Origin: Sympetrum striolatum
Lineage: Eukaryota > Arthropoda > Insecta > Odonata > Libellulidae
Direction: 5' to 3'
Assembly: GCA_947579665.1 (NCBI GenBank)
Contig: OX388343.1
Span: 105,467,657 to 105,531,656, forward strand
Length of the DNA: 64,000 bases
This document shows, one piece after another, positions 1 through 14,609 of the stretch. A program made the position numbers and the translations under genes. Position 1 is the stretch's first letter; each line of letters begins with the position of its first letter. Below the pieces are notes generated by a model, which made no database searches, was not told the origin of the DNA, and worked only from the letters and a program-made list of their open reading frames with translations.

Positions 1-3000
1 GTTGGATTAATGATTTTTTATATTTTGAAATTTAATGTGTTTTATTTTTCTTTGCAGCTACTTCAATCGTCATGGCCATTATAATGATGATTCTCTTGGG
101 TTATCGAAGGAATCTGCAAGGATGCTGGGAGGATTAGAAGAGAGAAGAAACAGGAGAAAGCGTAAATATTATAGTAAATAAGTATCTTTTGATCATAATT
201 GAGATTTGATCTAGCATTGTTTGTTGTATTCCTGATATTTTTATATTTTGAAATTTAATGCGTTTATTTTTCTTTGCAGCTACTTCATTCGTCATGTCCA
301 TTATATTGATGATTCTCTGGGGTATCGAAGGAATCTGCAGGGATGCTGTCAGGATTACAAGAGAGGAGATACGGGAGAAAGCGAAAATATTATAGTAAAT
401 AAGTATCTTTTGATTATAATTGAGATTTGATCTAGCATTGTTTGTTGGATTCCTGTTTTTTTTATATTTTAAAATTTAATGTGTTTATTTTTCTTTGCAG
501 CTACTTCATTCGTCATGGCCATTATAATGATGATTCTCTGGGGTATCGAAGGAATCAGAAGGAATGCTGCGAGGATTACAAGGGAGTAGATCCGGAAAAA
601 GCGTAAATATTATAGCAAATAAGTATCTTTTGATCATAATTGAGATTTGATCTAGCATTGTATGTTGTATTCCTGATATTTTTATAATTAGAAATTTAAT
701 GTGTTTATTTTTCATTGCAGCTACTTCATTCGTCATGGCCATTATAATGATGATTCTCTGGGGTATCAAAGGAATCTGAAGGGATGCTGCGAGGATTACA
801 AGAGAGTAGATACGGCAGAAAGCGTAAATATTATAGTAAATAAGTATCTTATGATCGTAATTGAGATATTATTTCGCATTGTTTGTCGGATTCCTGTTTT
901 TTTATATTTTGAAATTTAATTTGTTTATTTTTGTTTGCAGCTACATTATTCGTCATGGCCATTATAATGATGATTCTCTGCGGTATCAAAGGAATCTGCA
1001 GGGATGCTGCGAGGATTACAAGAGAGTAGATACGGGTGAAAGGGTAAATATTATAGTAAATAAGTATATTATGATCGTAATTGAAATTTGATTCCGCATT
1101 GTTTGTTGGATTAATAATTTTTTATATTTTGAAATTTAATGTGTTTATTTTTCTTTGCAGCTACTTCATTCGTCATGGCCATTCGAATGATGATTCTCTC
1201 GGGTATCGAAGGAATCTGCAAGGATGCTGGGAGGATTAGAAGAGAGTAGATACAGGAGAAAGCGTAAATATTATAGTAAATAAGTATCTTTTGACCATAA
1301 TTGAGATTTGATCTAGCATTGTTTGTTGTATTTCTGATATTTTTATATTTTGAAATTTAATGTGTTTATTTTTCTTTGCAGCTACTTCATTCATCATGTC
1401 AATTATATTGATGATTCGCTGCTGTATCGAAGGAATCTGCAGGGATGCTCTGAGGATTACAAGAGAGGAGATACGGGAGAAAGCGTAAATATTATAGTAA
1501 ATTAGTATCTTTTGATCATAATTGAGATTTGATTCCGCATTGTTTGTTGGATTCCTGTTTTTTTTATATTTTAAAATTTAATGTGTTTATTTTTCTTTGC
1601 AGCTACTTCATTCGTCATGGCCATTATAATGATGATTCTCTGGGGTATCGAAGGAATCTGCAGGGATGCTGTGAGGATTACAAGAGAGTAGATACGGGAG
1701 AAAGCGTAAATATTATAGTTAATAAGTATCTTATGATCTAAATTGAGATATTATTTCGCATTGTAATTGAGCTTTGATTTAGCATTGTTCGTTGGATTCC
1801 TGTTTTTTTGATATTTTGAAATTTAATGTGTTTATTTTTCTTTGCAGCTACTTCATTCGTCATTGCCATTATAATGATGATTCTCTGGGGTATCGAAGGA
1901 ATCAGATGGGATGCTGCAAGGATTACAAGGGAGTAGATCTGGAAAAAGCGTTAATATTATAGTAAATAAGTATCTTATGGTAATAATTGAGATTTAATTT
2001 AGCATTGTTTGTTGGTTTCCTAATTTATTTATATTTTGAAATTTAATGTGTTTATTTTTCTTTGCAGCTACTTCATTCGACATGGCCATTATAATGATGA
2101 TTCTCTGGGGTATCGAAGGAATCTGCAGGGATATTTCGAGGATTACAAGAGAGTAGATACGGGAGAAAGCATAAATATAATAGTAAATAAGTATATTATG
2201 ATCGTAATTGAGATTTGATTCTGCATTGTTTGTTGGATTAATGATTTTTTATATATTGAAATTTAATGTGTTTATTTTTCTTTGCAGCTACTTCATTCGT
2301 CATGGCCATTTTAATGAATATTCTCTGTGGTATCGAATTAATCTGCAAGGATGCTGGGAGGATTAGAAGAGAGAAGATACAAGAGAGAGCGTAAATATTA
2401 TAGTAAATAAGTATCTATTGATCATAATTGAGATTTGATCTAGCATTGTTTGTTGTATTCCTGATATTTTTATATTTTTAAATTTAATGTGTAAATTTTT
2501 CTTTGCAGCTACTTCATTCCTCATGGCCATTATAATGATGATTCTCTGGGGTATCGAAGGAATCTGAAGGGATGCTGCGAGGATTACAAGAGAGTAGATA
2601 CGGGAGAAAGCGTAAATATTATAGTAAATAAGTATATTATGATCCTAATTGAGATATGCTTCCACATTGTTTGTTGGATTAATGATTTTTGATATTTTGA
2701 AATTTAATGTGTTTATTTTTCTTTGCAGCTACTTCATACGACATGGCCATTATAAAGATGATTCTCTGGGGTATCGAAGGAATCTGCAAGGATGCTGGGA
2801 GGATTAGAAGAGAGTAGATACAGGAGAAAGGGTAAATATTATAGTAAATACGTATCTTTTGATCATCACTTAGATTTGATCTAGCATTGTTTGTTTTATT
2901 CCTGATATTTTTATATTTTGAAATTTAATGTGTTTATTTTTCTTTGCAGCTACTTCATTCGTCATGTCCATTATATTGATGATTCTCTTGGGTATCGAAG

Positions 3001-6000
3001 GAATCTGCAGGGATGCTGTGAGGATTACAAGAGAGGAGATACGGGAGAAAGCGTAAATATTATATTAAATAAGTATCTTTAGATCATAATTGAGATTTGA
3101 TCTAGCATTGTTTGTTGGATTCCTGTTTTTTTATATTTTAAAATTTAATTTGTTTATATTTCTTTGCAGCTACTTCATTCGTCATGGCCATTATAATGAT
3201 GATTCTCAGGGGTATCGAAGGAATCTGCTGGGATGCTGTGAGGATTACAAGAGAGTAGATACGGGAGAAAGCGTAACAATTTTTGTAAATAACTATCTTT
3301 TGATCATAATTGAGATTTGATTTAGCATTGTTTGTTGGATTCCTGATTATTTATATTTTGAAATTGAATGTGTTTATTTTTCTTTGCAGCTACTTCATTC
3401 ATCATGGCCATTAAAATGATGATTCTCTGGGGTATCTAAGGAATCTGCAGGGATGCTGCGAGGATTACAAGAGAGTAGATATGGGAGAAAGTGTAAATAT
3501 TATAGTAAATAAGTATCTTTTGATCAATATTGTGATTTGATATAGCATTGTTTGTTGGATTCCTAATTTTTTTATATTTTGAAATTTAATGTGTTTACTT
3601 TTCTTTGCAGCTACTTCATTCGTCATAGCCATTCTAATGATGATTCTCTGGGGGTATCGAAGGAATCTGCAGGGATGCTGCGAGGATTAAAAGAGAGTAT
3701 ATATGGGAGAAAGCGTAAATATTACAGTAAAAAAGTATCTTTTGATCAATATTGAGATTTGATTAAGCATTGTTTCTTGGATTCCTGATTTTTTTTTATT
3801 TTGAAATTTTATGTTTCTATTTTTCTTTGCAACTACTTCATTCGTCATGGCCATTATAATGATGATTCTCTGGGGTATCAAAGGAATCAGAAGGAATGCT
3901 GCGAGGATTACACGGGAGTAGATCCGGAAAAAGCGTAAATATTATTGCAAATAAGTATCTTATGATAATAATTGAGATTTAATTTAGCATTGTTTTTTGG
4001 TTTCCGAATTTATTATATTTTGAAATTTAATGTGTTTATTTTTCTTTGCAGCTACTTCGTTCGTCATGGCCATTATAATGATGATTCTCTGGGGTATTGA
4101 ACGAATCTGCAGGGATGCTGCGAGGATAAAAAGAGAGTATATACGGGAGAAAGCGTAAATATTATAGTAAATAAGTATATTATGATCGTAATTGAGATTT
4201 GTTTCTGCATTGTTTGTTGGTTCAATGATTTTTTCATATTTTGAAATTTAATGTGTTTATTTTTCCTTGCAGCCACTTCATTCGTCATGGCCATTATAAT
4301 GATGATTCTCTGGGGTATCGAAGGAATCTGCAGGGATGCTGGGAGGATTACAAGAGAGTAGATACAGGAGAAAGGGTAAATATTATAAAAAATAAGTATC
4401 TTTTGATCATAATTGAGATTTGATCTAGCATTGTTTGTTGTATTCCTGATATTTTTATAATTAGAAATTTAATGTGTTTATTTTTCTTTGCAGCTACTCC
4501 ATTCGTCATGGCCATTATAATGATGATTCTCTGGGGTATCGAAGGAATCTGCAGGGATGCTGTGAGGATTACAAGAGAGTAGATACGGGAGAAAGCGTAA
4601 ATATTATAGTAAATAAGTATCTTTTGATCATAATTGAGATTTGATCTAGCATTGTTTGTTGTATTCCTGATATTTTTATATTTTGAAATTTAATGTGTTT
4701 ATTTTTCTTTGCAGCTACTTCATTCGTAATGTCCATTATATTGATGATTCGCTGGGGTATCGAAGGAATCTGCAGGGATGCTCTGAGGATTACAAGAGAG
4801 GAGATACGGGAGAAAGCGTAAATATTATAGTAAATAAGTATCTTTTGATCATAATTGAGATTTGATCTAGCATTGTTTGTTGGATTCCTGTTTTTTTAAT
4901 ATTTTAAAATTTAATGTGTTTATTTTTCTTTGCGGCTACTTCATTCGTCATGGCCATTATAATGATGATTCTCAGGGGTATCGAAGGAATCTGCAGGGAT
5001 GCTGTGAGGATTACAAGAGAGTAAATACGGGAGAAAGGGTAACAATTATAGTAAATAACTATCTTTTTATCATAATTGAGATTTGATCTAGCATTGTTTG
5101 TTGTATTCCTGATATTTTTATATTTTGAAATTTAATGTGTTTACTTTTCTTTGCAGCTACTTCATTCGTCATGGCCATTATATTCATGATTCTCTGGGGG
5201 TATCGAAGGAATCTGAAGGGATGCTGCGAGGATTACAAGAGAGTAGATATGGGAGAAAGCGTAAATATTATAGTAAATAAGTATCTTTTGATCAATATTG
5301 AGATTTGATTTAGCATTTTTTGTTGGATTCCTGATTTTTTTATATTTTGAAATTTAATGTGTTTATTATTCTTTGCAACTACTTCATTCGTCATGGCCAT
5401 TATAATGATGATTCTCTGGGGTATCGAAGGAATCTGCAGGGATGCTGTGAGGATCACAAGAGAGGAGATACGGGAGAAAGCGTAAATATTATAGTAAATA
5501 AGTGTCATTTGATCAATATTGAGATTTGATATAGCATTGTTTGTTGGATTCCTGATTTTTTATATTTTGAAATTTGATGTGTTTACTTTTCTTTGCAGCT
5601 ACTTCATTCGTCATGGCCATTATAATGATGATTCTCTGGGGTATCGAAGGAATCTACAGGGATGCTGCGTTGATTACAAGAGAGTAGATATGGGAGAAAG
5701 AGTAAATATTATAGTAAATAAGTATCTTTTGATCAATATTGAGAAATTTTTTAGCATTGTTTGTTGGATTCCTGTTTTTTTTATATTTTAAAATTTAATG
5801 TGTTTATTTTTCTTTGCAGCTACTTCATTCGTCATGGCCATTATAATGATGATTCTCTGGGGTATCGAAGGAATCTGCAGGGATGCAGTGAGGATTACAA
5901 GCAAGTAGATACGGGAGAAAGCGTAACTATTATAGTAAATAACTATCTTTTGATCATAATTGAGATTTGATTTAGCATTGTTTGTTAGATTCCTGATTTT

Positions 6001-8659
6001 TTTATATTTTGTAATTGAATGTGTTTATTTCTCTTTGCAGCTCCTTCATTCATCATGGCCATTAAAATGATGATTCTCTTGGGTATCGAAGGAATCTGCA
6101 GGGATGCTGCGAGGATTACAAGAGAGTAGATATGGGAGAAAGCGTAAATATTATAGTAAATAAGTATCCTTTGATCAATATTGAGATTTGATATAGCATT
6201 GTTTGTTGGATTCCTAATTTTTTTAGATTTTGAAATTTAATGTGTTTACTTTTCTTTGCAGCTACTTCATTCGTCATGGCCATTATAATGATGATTCTCT
6301 GGGGGTATCGAAGGAATCTGCAGGGATGCTGCGAGGATTAAAAGAGAGTAGATATGGGAGAAAGCATAAATATTACAGTAAATAAGTATCTTTTGATCAA
6401 TATTGAGATTTGATTTAGCATTGTTTGTTGGATTCCTGATTTTTTTATATTTTGAAATTTAATGTGTTTATTATTCTTTGCAACTACTTCATTCGTCATG
6501 GCCATTATAATGATGATTCTCTGGGGTATCGAAGGAATCAGAAGGAATGCTGTGAGGATTACAAGGGAGTAGTTCCGGAAAAAGCGTAAATATTATAGCA
6601 AATAAGTATCTTATGATAATAATTGATATTTAATTTAGCATTGTTTGTTGGTTTCCTAATTTTTTTATATTTTGAAATTTAATGTGTTTATTTTTCTTTG
6701 CAGCTACTTCGTTCGTCATGGCCATTATAATGATGATTCTCTGGGGTATTGAACGAATCTGCAGGGATGCTGCAAGGATTGAAAGAGAGTATATATGGGA
6801 GAAAGCATAAATATTACAGTAAATAAGTATCTTTTGATAAATATTGAGATTTGATTTAGCATTGTTTGTTGGATTCCTGATTTTTTTATATTTTGAAATT
6901 TAATGTGTTTATTATTCTTTGCAACTACTTCATTCGTCATGGCCATTATAATGATGATTCTCTGGGGTATCGAAGGAATCAGAAGGAATGCTGCGAAGAT
7001 TACAAGGTAGTAGATCCAGAAAAAGTGTAAATATTATAGCAAATAATTATTTTATGATAATAATTGAGATTTGATCTAGCATTGTTTGTTGGATTCCTGT
7101 TTTTTTAATATTTTAAAATTTAATGTGTTTATTTTTCTTTGCAGCTACTTCATTCATCATGGCCATTATAATGATGATTCTCTGGGGTATCAAAGGAATC
7201 TGCAAGGATGCTGGGAGGATTAGAAGAGAGTAGATACAGGAGAAAGCGTAAATATTATAGTAAATAAGTATCTTTTGATCATAATTGAGATTTGATCTAG
7301 CATTGTTTGTTGTATTCCTGATATTTTTATATTTTGAAATTTAATGTTTTTATTTTTCTTTGCAGCTACTTCATTCGTCATGTCCATTATATTGATGATT
7401 CGCTGGGGTATCGAAGGAACCTGCAGGGATGCTCTGAGGATTACAAGAGAGGAGATACGGGAGAAAGCGTAAATATTATAGTAAATAAGTATAATTTGAT
7501 CATAATTGAGATTTGATCTAGCATTGTTTGTTGGATTCCTGTTTTTTTTATATTTTAAAATTTAATGTGTTTATTTTTCTTTGCAGCTACTTCATTCGTC
7601 ATGGCCATTATAATGATGATTCTCTGGGGTATCGAAGGAATCTGCAGGGATGCTGGGAGGATTACAAGAGAGTAGATACAGGAGAAAGCGTAATTATTAT
7701 AGTAAATAAGTATCTTATGATCGTAATTGAGATATTATTTCGCATTGTAATTGAGATTTGATTTAGCATTGTTTGTTGGATTCCTGATTTTTTGTTATAT
7801 TGAAATTTAATGTGTTTATTTTTCTTTGCAGCTACTTCATTCGTCATTGCCATTATAATGATGATTCTCTGGGGTATCGAAGGAATCAGAAGGGATGCTG
7901 CAAGGATTACAAGGGAGTAGATCCCGAAAAAGCGTAAATATTATAGTAAATAAGTATCTTATGATAATAATTGAGATTTAATTTAGTATTGTTTGTTGGT
8001 TTCCTAATTTATTTATATTTTGAAATTTATTGTGTCTATTTTTCTTTGCAGCTACTTCATTCGTCATGGACATTATAATGATGATTCTCTGGGGTATTGA
8101 ACGAATCTGCAGGGATGCTGCGAGGATTAAAAGAGAGTATTTACGGGAGAAAGCATAAATATATAAGTAAATAAGTATCTTTTGATCAATAATGAGATTT
8201 GATTTAGCATTGTTTGTTGGATTCCTGATTTCTTTATATTTTAAAATTTAATGTGTTAATTTTTCTTTGCAGTTACTTCATTCGTCATGGCCATTATAAT
8301 GATGATTCTCTGGGGTATCCAAGGAATCTGAACTGATGCCGCGAGGATTACAAGAGAGTAGATACGGGAGAAAGCGTAAATATTATAGTAAATAAGTATC
8401 TTTTGATCAATATTGAGATTTGATATAGCATTGTTTGTTGGATTCCTGATTTTTTTATACTTTGAAATTTAATGTGATTACTTTTCTTTGCAGCTACTTC
8501 ATTCGTCATGGCCATTATAATGATGATTCTTTGGGGTATCAAAGGAATCTGCAGGGATGCTGTGAGGATTACAAGAGAGTAGATATGGGAGAAAGCGTAA
8601 ATATTATAGTAAACAAGTATCTTTTGATCAATATTGAGATTTGATTTAGCATTATTTGT

Positions 8660-11600
8660 TGGATTCCGGATTTTTTTATATTTTGAAATTTAATGTGTTC
8701 ATTTTTCTTTGCAGCTATTTCATTCGTCATGGCCATTATAATGATGATTCTCTGGGGTATCGAAGGAATCAGAAGGAATGCTGCGAGGATTAAAAGAGAG
8801 TATATACGGAAGAAAGCTTAAATATTATAGTAAATAAGTATATTATGATCGTAATTGAGATTTGATTCGCATTGTTTGTTGGATTAATGATTTTTTCATA
8901 TTTTGAAATTTAATGTGTTTATTTTTCCTTGCAGCTACGTCATTCGTCATGGCCATTAAAATGATGATTCACTGGGGTATCAAAGGAATCTGCAGGGATG
9001 CTGGGTGGATTACAAGAGAGTAGATACAGGAGAAAGCGTATATATTATAGAAAATAAGTAGCTTTTGATCATAATTGAGATTTGATATAGCATTGTTTGT
9101 TGTATTCCTGATATTTTTATAATTGGAAATTTAATGTGTTTATTTTTCTTTGCAGCTACTTCATTCGTCATGGCCATTAAAATGATGATTCTCTGGGGTA
9201 TCGAAGGAATCTGCAGGGATGCTGTGAGGATTACAAGAGAGTAGATATGGGAGAAAGTGTAAATATTATAGTAAATAAGTATCTTTTGATCAATATTGAG
9301 ATTTGATTTAGCATTGATGTTGGATTCTGGATTTTTTTATATTTTGAAATTGAATGTGTTTATTTTTCCTTGCAGCTACATCATTCGTCATGGCCCTTAT
9401 AATGATGATTCTCTGGGGTATCGAAGGAATCGGCAGGGATGCTGCGAGGACTACAAGTGAGTAGATACTGGAGAAAGGGTAAATATCATAGTAAATAAGT
9501 ATCTTATAATAATAAGTGAGATTTAATTTAGCATTGTTTGTTGGTTTCATAATTTTTTTATATTTTGAAATTTAATGTGTTTATTTTTCTTTACAGCTAA
9601 TTCATTCGTCATGGCAATTAAAATGATGATTCTCAGGGGTATCGAAGGAATCTGCAGGGATGCTGCGAGGATTACAAGAGAGTAGATATAGGAGAAAGCG
9701 TAAATATTATAGTAAATAAGTATCTTTTGATCAATATTGAGATTTGATTTAGCATTGTTTGTTGGATTCCTAATTTTTTTATATTTTGAAATTTAATGTG
9801 TTTTTTTTTTCTTTGCAACTACTTCATTCGTCATGGCAATTTAAATGATGATTCTCTGGGGTATCGAAGGAATCTGCAGGGATGCTGGGAGGATTACAAG
9901 AGAGTAGATATAGGAGAAAGGGTAAATATTATAGAAAATAATTATCTTTTGATCATAATTGAGATTTGATCTAGCATTGTTTGTTGTATTCCTGATATTT
10001 TTATATTTCGAAATTTAATGTGTTTATTTTTCTTTGCAGCTACTTCATTCGTCATGTCCATTATAATGATGATTCTCTGGGGTATTGAACGCATCTGCAG
10101 GGATACTGTGAGGATTAAAAGAGAGTATATACGGGAGAAAGCGTAAATATTATAGTAAATAAGTATATTATGATCGTAAATGAGATTTGATTCCGTATTG
10201 TTTGTTGGATTAATGATTTTTTCATATTTTGAAATATAATGTGTTTATATTTCCTTGCAGCTACGTCATTCGTCATAGCCATTAGAATGATGATTCACTG
10301 GGGTATCGAAGGAATCTGCAGGGATGCTGGGAGGATTACAAGAGATTAGATATAGGAGAAAGGGTAAATATTATAGAAAATAAGTATCTTTTGATCATAA
10401 TTGAGATTTGATCTAGCATTGTTTGTTGTATTCCTGATATTTTTATATTTCGAAATTTAATGTGTTTATTTTTCTTTGCAGCTACTTCATTCATCATGTC
10501 CATTATAATGATGATTCTCTGGGGTATTGAACGCATCTGCAGGGATGCTGCGAGGATTAAAAGAGAGTATATATTGGAGAAAGCGGAAATATTATAGTAA
10601 ATAAGTATATTAAGATCGTAATTGAGATTTGATTTAGCATTGTTTGTTGGATTCCTGATATTTTTATATTTTGAAATTTAATGTGTTTTTTTTTCTTTGC
10701 AACTACTTCATTCGTCATGGCCATTTATATGATGATTCTCTGGGGTATTGATTGAATCAGAAGCGATGCTGCGAGGATTACAAGGGAGTAGATCCGGAAA
10801 ACGCGTAAATATTATAGTAAATAAGTATCTTTTGATCATAATTGAGATTTGATCTAGCATTGTTTGTTAAATTCCTGATATTTATATATTTCGAAATTTA
10901 ATGTGTTTATTTTTCTTTGCAGCTAATTCATTCGTCATGTCCATTATAATGATGATTCTCTGGGGTATTGAACGCATCTGCAGGGATGCTGTGAGGATTA
11001 AAAGAGAGTATATACGGGAGAAAGCGTAAATATTATAGTAAATAAGTATATTATGATAGTAATTGAGATTTTTTCCGTATTGTTTGTTGGATTAATGATT
11101 TTTTCATATTTTGAAATTTAATGTGTTTATTTTTCCTTGCAGCTACGTCATTCGTCATGGCCATTAAAATGATGATTCACTGGGGTATCGAAGGAATCTG
11201 CAGGGATGCTGTGAGGATTACAAGAGAGTAGATATAGGAGAAAGGGTAAATATTATAGAAAATAAGTATCTTTTGATCATAATTGAGATTTGATCTAGCA
11301 TTTTTTGTTGTATTCCTGATATTTTTATAATTAGAAATTTAATGTGTTTATTTTTCTTTGCAGCTACTTCATTCGTCATTGCCATTATAATGAACGGTTC
11401 TCTGGGGTATGGAAGAAATCTGCAGGGATGCTGTGAGGATTACAAGAGAGTAGATACGGGAGAAAGCGTAAATATTATAGTAAATAAGTATCTTATGATC
11501 ATAATTGAGATTTGATTTAGCATTGTTTGTTGGATTCCTGATTTTTTTATATTTTGAAATTGAATGTGTTTATTTTTCCTGGCAGCTACTTCATTCTCAT

Positions 11601-12620
11601 GGCCATTAAAATGATGATTCTCTGGGGTATCGATGGAATCTGCAGGGATGCTGCGAGGATTACAAGAGAGTAGATATGGGAGAAAGCGTAAATATTATAG
11701 TAAATAAGTATCTTTGATCAATATTGAGATTTGATTTAGCATTGTTTGTTGGATTCCTAATTTCTTTATATTTTGAAATTTAATGTGTTTTTTTTTCTTT
11801 GCAACTACTTCATTCGTCATGGCAATTTAAATGATGATTCTCTGGGGTATCGAAGGAATCTGCAGGGATGCTGCGAGGATTAAAAAAGAGTAGATATGGG
11901 AGAAAGCATAAATATTACAGTAAATAAGTATCTTTTGATCAATATTGAGATTTGATTTAGCATTGTTTGTTGGATTCCTGATTTTTTTATATTTTGAAAT
12001 TTAATGTGTTTATTATTCTTTGCAACTACTTCATTCGTCATGGCCGTTATAATGATGATTCTCAGGGGTATCGAAGGAATCAGAAGGAATGCTGCGAGGA
12101 TTACAATGGAGTAGATTCGGAAAAAGCGTAAATATTAAAGTAAATAAGTATCTTATCATAATAATAGTGATTTAATTTAGCATTGTTTGTTGGTTTCCTA
12201 ATTTATTTATATTTTGAAATTTAATGTGTTTTTTTTTCTTTGCAGCTACTTCATACGTCATGGCCATTATAAAGATGATTCTCTGGGGTATTGAACGAAT
12301 CTGCAGGGATGCTGCGAGGATTATAAGAGAGTATATACGGGAGAAATCGTAAATATATACGTAAATAAGTATCTTTTGATCAATATTTAGATTTGTTTTA
12401 TTATTGTTTGTTGGATTCCTGACTCCTTTATATTTTTAAATTTAATGTGTTAATTTTTCTTTGCAGCTACTTCATTCGTCATGGCCATTATAATGATGAT
12501 TCTCTGGGGTATTGAAGGAATCTGAAGGGATGCTGCGAGGATTACAAGGGAGTAGATACGGCAGAAAGCGTAAATACTATAGTAAATAAGTATCTTATGA
12601 TCGTAAATGTAATATTATTT
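8660..12620 (+). repeat. Sub-block of the 221-bp array with mostly interrupted frames
   Basis: About 18 consecutive units in this stretch do not show a long plus-strand unit ORF. The interruptions are recurrent, not random: CAT-TAA from ATTAAAATG in place of ATTATAATG, and GAT-TAA from GATTAAAAGAGAG in place of GATTACAAGAGAG. The related GATTAG change occurs elsewhere in the array. Acceptor tracts and spacing are retained, though several units read TTTGCAAC in place of TTTGCAGC and so lose the AG. If the array was ever coding, this block is degenerate; if units are skipped in splicing, the phase-neutral length would tolerate that. Confidence 0.7.
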
Positions 12621-14609
12621 CGCATTGTTTGTTGGATTTTTGTTTTTTTTATATTTTGAGATTTAATATGTTTATTTTTCTTTGCAGCTACTTCATTTGT
12701 CATGGCCATTATAATGATGATTCTCTGGGGTATCGAAGGAATTTGCAGGGATGCTGCGAGGATTACAAGAGAGTAGATACGGGAGAAAGCGTAAATATTA
12801 TAGTAAATAAGTATATTATGATCCTAATTGAGATTTGATTCTGCATTGTTTGTTGGATTAATGATTTTTTTATATTTTGAAATTTAATGTGTTTTTTTTT
12901 CTTTGCAGCTACTTCATTCGTCATGGCCATTAAAATGATGATTCTCTGGGGTATCGAAGGAATCTGCAGGGATGCTGTGAGGATTACAAGAGAGTAGATA
13001 TGGGAGAAAGTGTAAATATTATAGTAAATAAGTATCTTTTGATCAATATTGAGATTTGATTTAGCATTGATGTTGGATTCTGGATTTTTTTATATTTTGA
13101 AATTGAATGTGTTTATTTTTCCTTGCAGCTACTTCATTCGTCATGGCCCGTATAATGATGATTCTCTAGGGTATCGAAGGAATCGGCAGGGATGCTGCGA
13201 GGAATACAAGTGAGTATATACGAGAGAAAGGGTAAATATCATAGTAAATAAGTATCTTATGATAATAAGTGAGATTTAATTTAGCATTGTTTGTTGGTTT
13301 CATAATTTTTTTATATTTTGAAATTTAATGTGTTTATTTTTCTTAGCAGCTACTTCATTTGACATGGACATTCTAATGATGATTCTCTGGGGTATTGAAT
13401 GAATCTGCAGGGATGCTTCGAGGATTAAAAGAGAGTATATATACGGGAGAAAGCGTAAATATTATAGTAAATAAGTATCTTTTGATCAATATTGAGATTT
13501 GATTTAGCATTGTTTGTTGGATTCCTGATTCCTTTATATTTTTAAATTTAATGTGTTAATTTTTATTTGCAGCTACTTCATTCGTCATGGCAATTAAAAT
13601 GATAATTCTCTGGGGTATCGAAGGAATCTGCAGGGATGCTGCGCGGATTACAAAAGAGTAGATATGGCAGAAAGCGTAAATATTATAGTAAATAAGTATC
13701 TTTTGATCAATATTGAGATTTGATTTAGCATTGTTTGTTGGATTCCGGATTTTTTTATATTTTTAAATTGAATGTGTTTATTTTTCCTTGCAGCTACTTC
13801 ATTCATCATGGCCCTTATACTGATGATTCTTTGGGGTATCGAAGGAATCGGCAGGGATGCTGCGAGGATTACAAGTGAGTAGATACGGGAGAAAGGGTAA
13901 ATATCATAGTAAATAAGTATCTTATGATAATAAGTGAGATTTATTTTAGCCTTGTTTGTTGGTTTCCTAATTTTTTTACATTTTGAAATTTAATGTGGTT
14001 ATTTTTCTTTGCAGCTACTTCATTTGTCATGGCCATTATAATGATGATTCTCTTGGGTATTGAACGAATCTGCTGGGATGCTGCGAGGATTAAAAGAGAG
14101 TCTATATACGGGAGAAAGCGTAAATATTATAGTAAATAAGTATCTTTTGATCAATATTGAGATTTGATTTAGCATTGTTTGTTGGATTCCTGATTCCTTT
14201 ATATTTTTAAATTTAATGTGTTAATTATTATTTGCAGCTACTTCATTCGTCATGGCCATTATAATGATGATTCTCTGTGGTAACGAAGGAATCAGAAGGG
14301 ATGCTGCGAGGATTAGAAGGGAGTAGATACAGGAGAAAGCATAAATATTATAGTATATAAGTTTCTTTTGATCTTAATTTAGATTTGATCTAGCATTGTT
14401 TGTTGGATTCCTGTTTTTTTTATATTTTGAAATTTTATATGTTTATTTTTCTTTGCAGCTACTTCATTCATCATGGCCTTTATAATGATGATTCTCTGGG
14501 GTATCGAAGGAATCTGCAGGGATGCTGTGAGGATTAATAGAGTGGAGATACGGGAGAAAGCGTAAATATTATAGTAAATAAGTATCTTTTGATCATAATT
14601 GAGATTTGA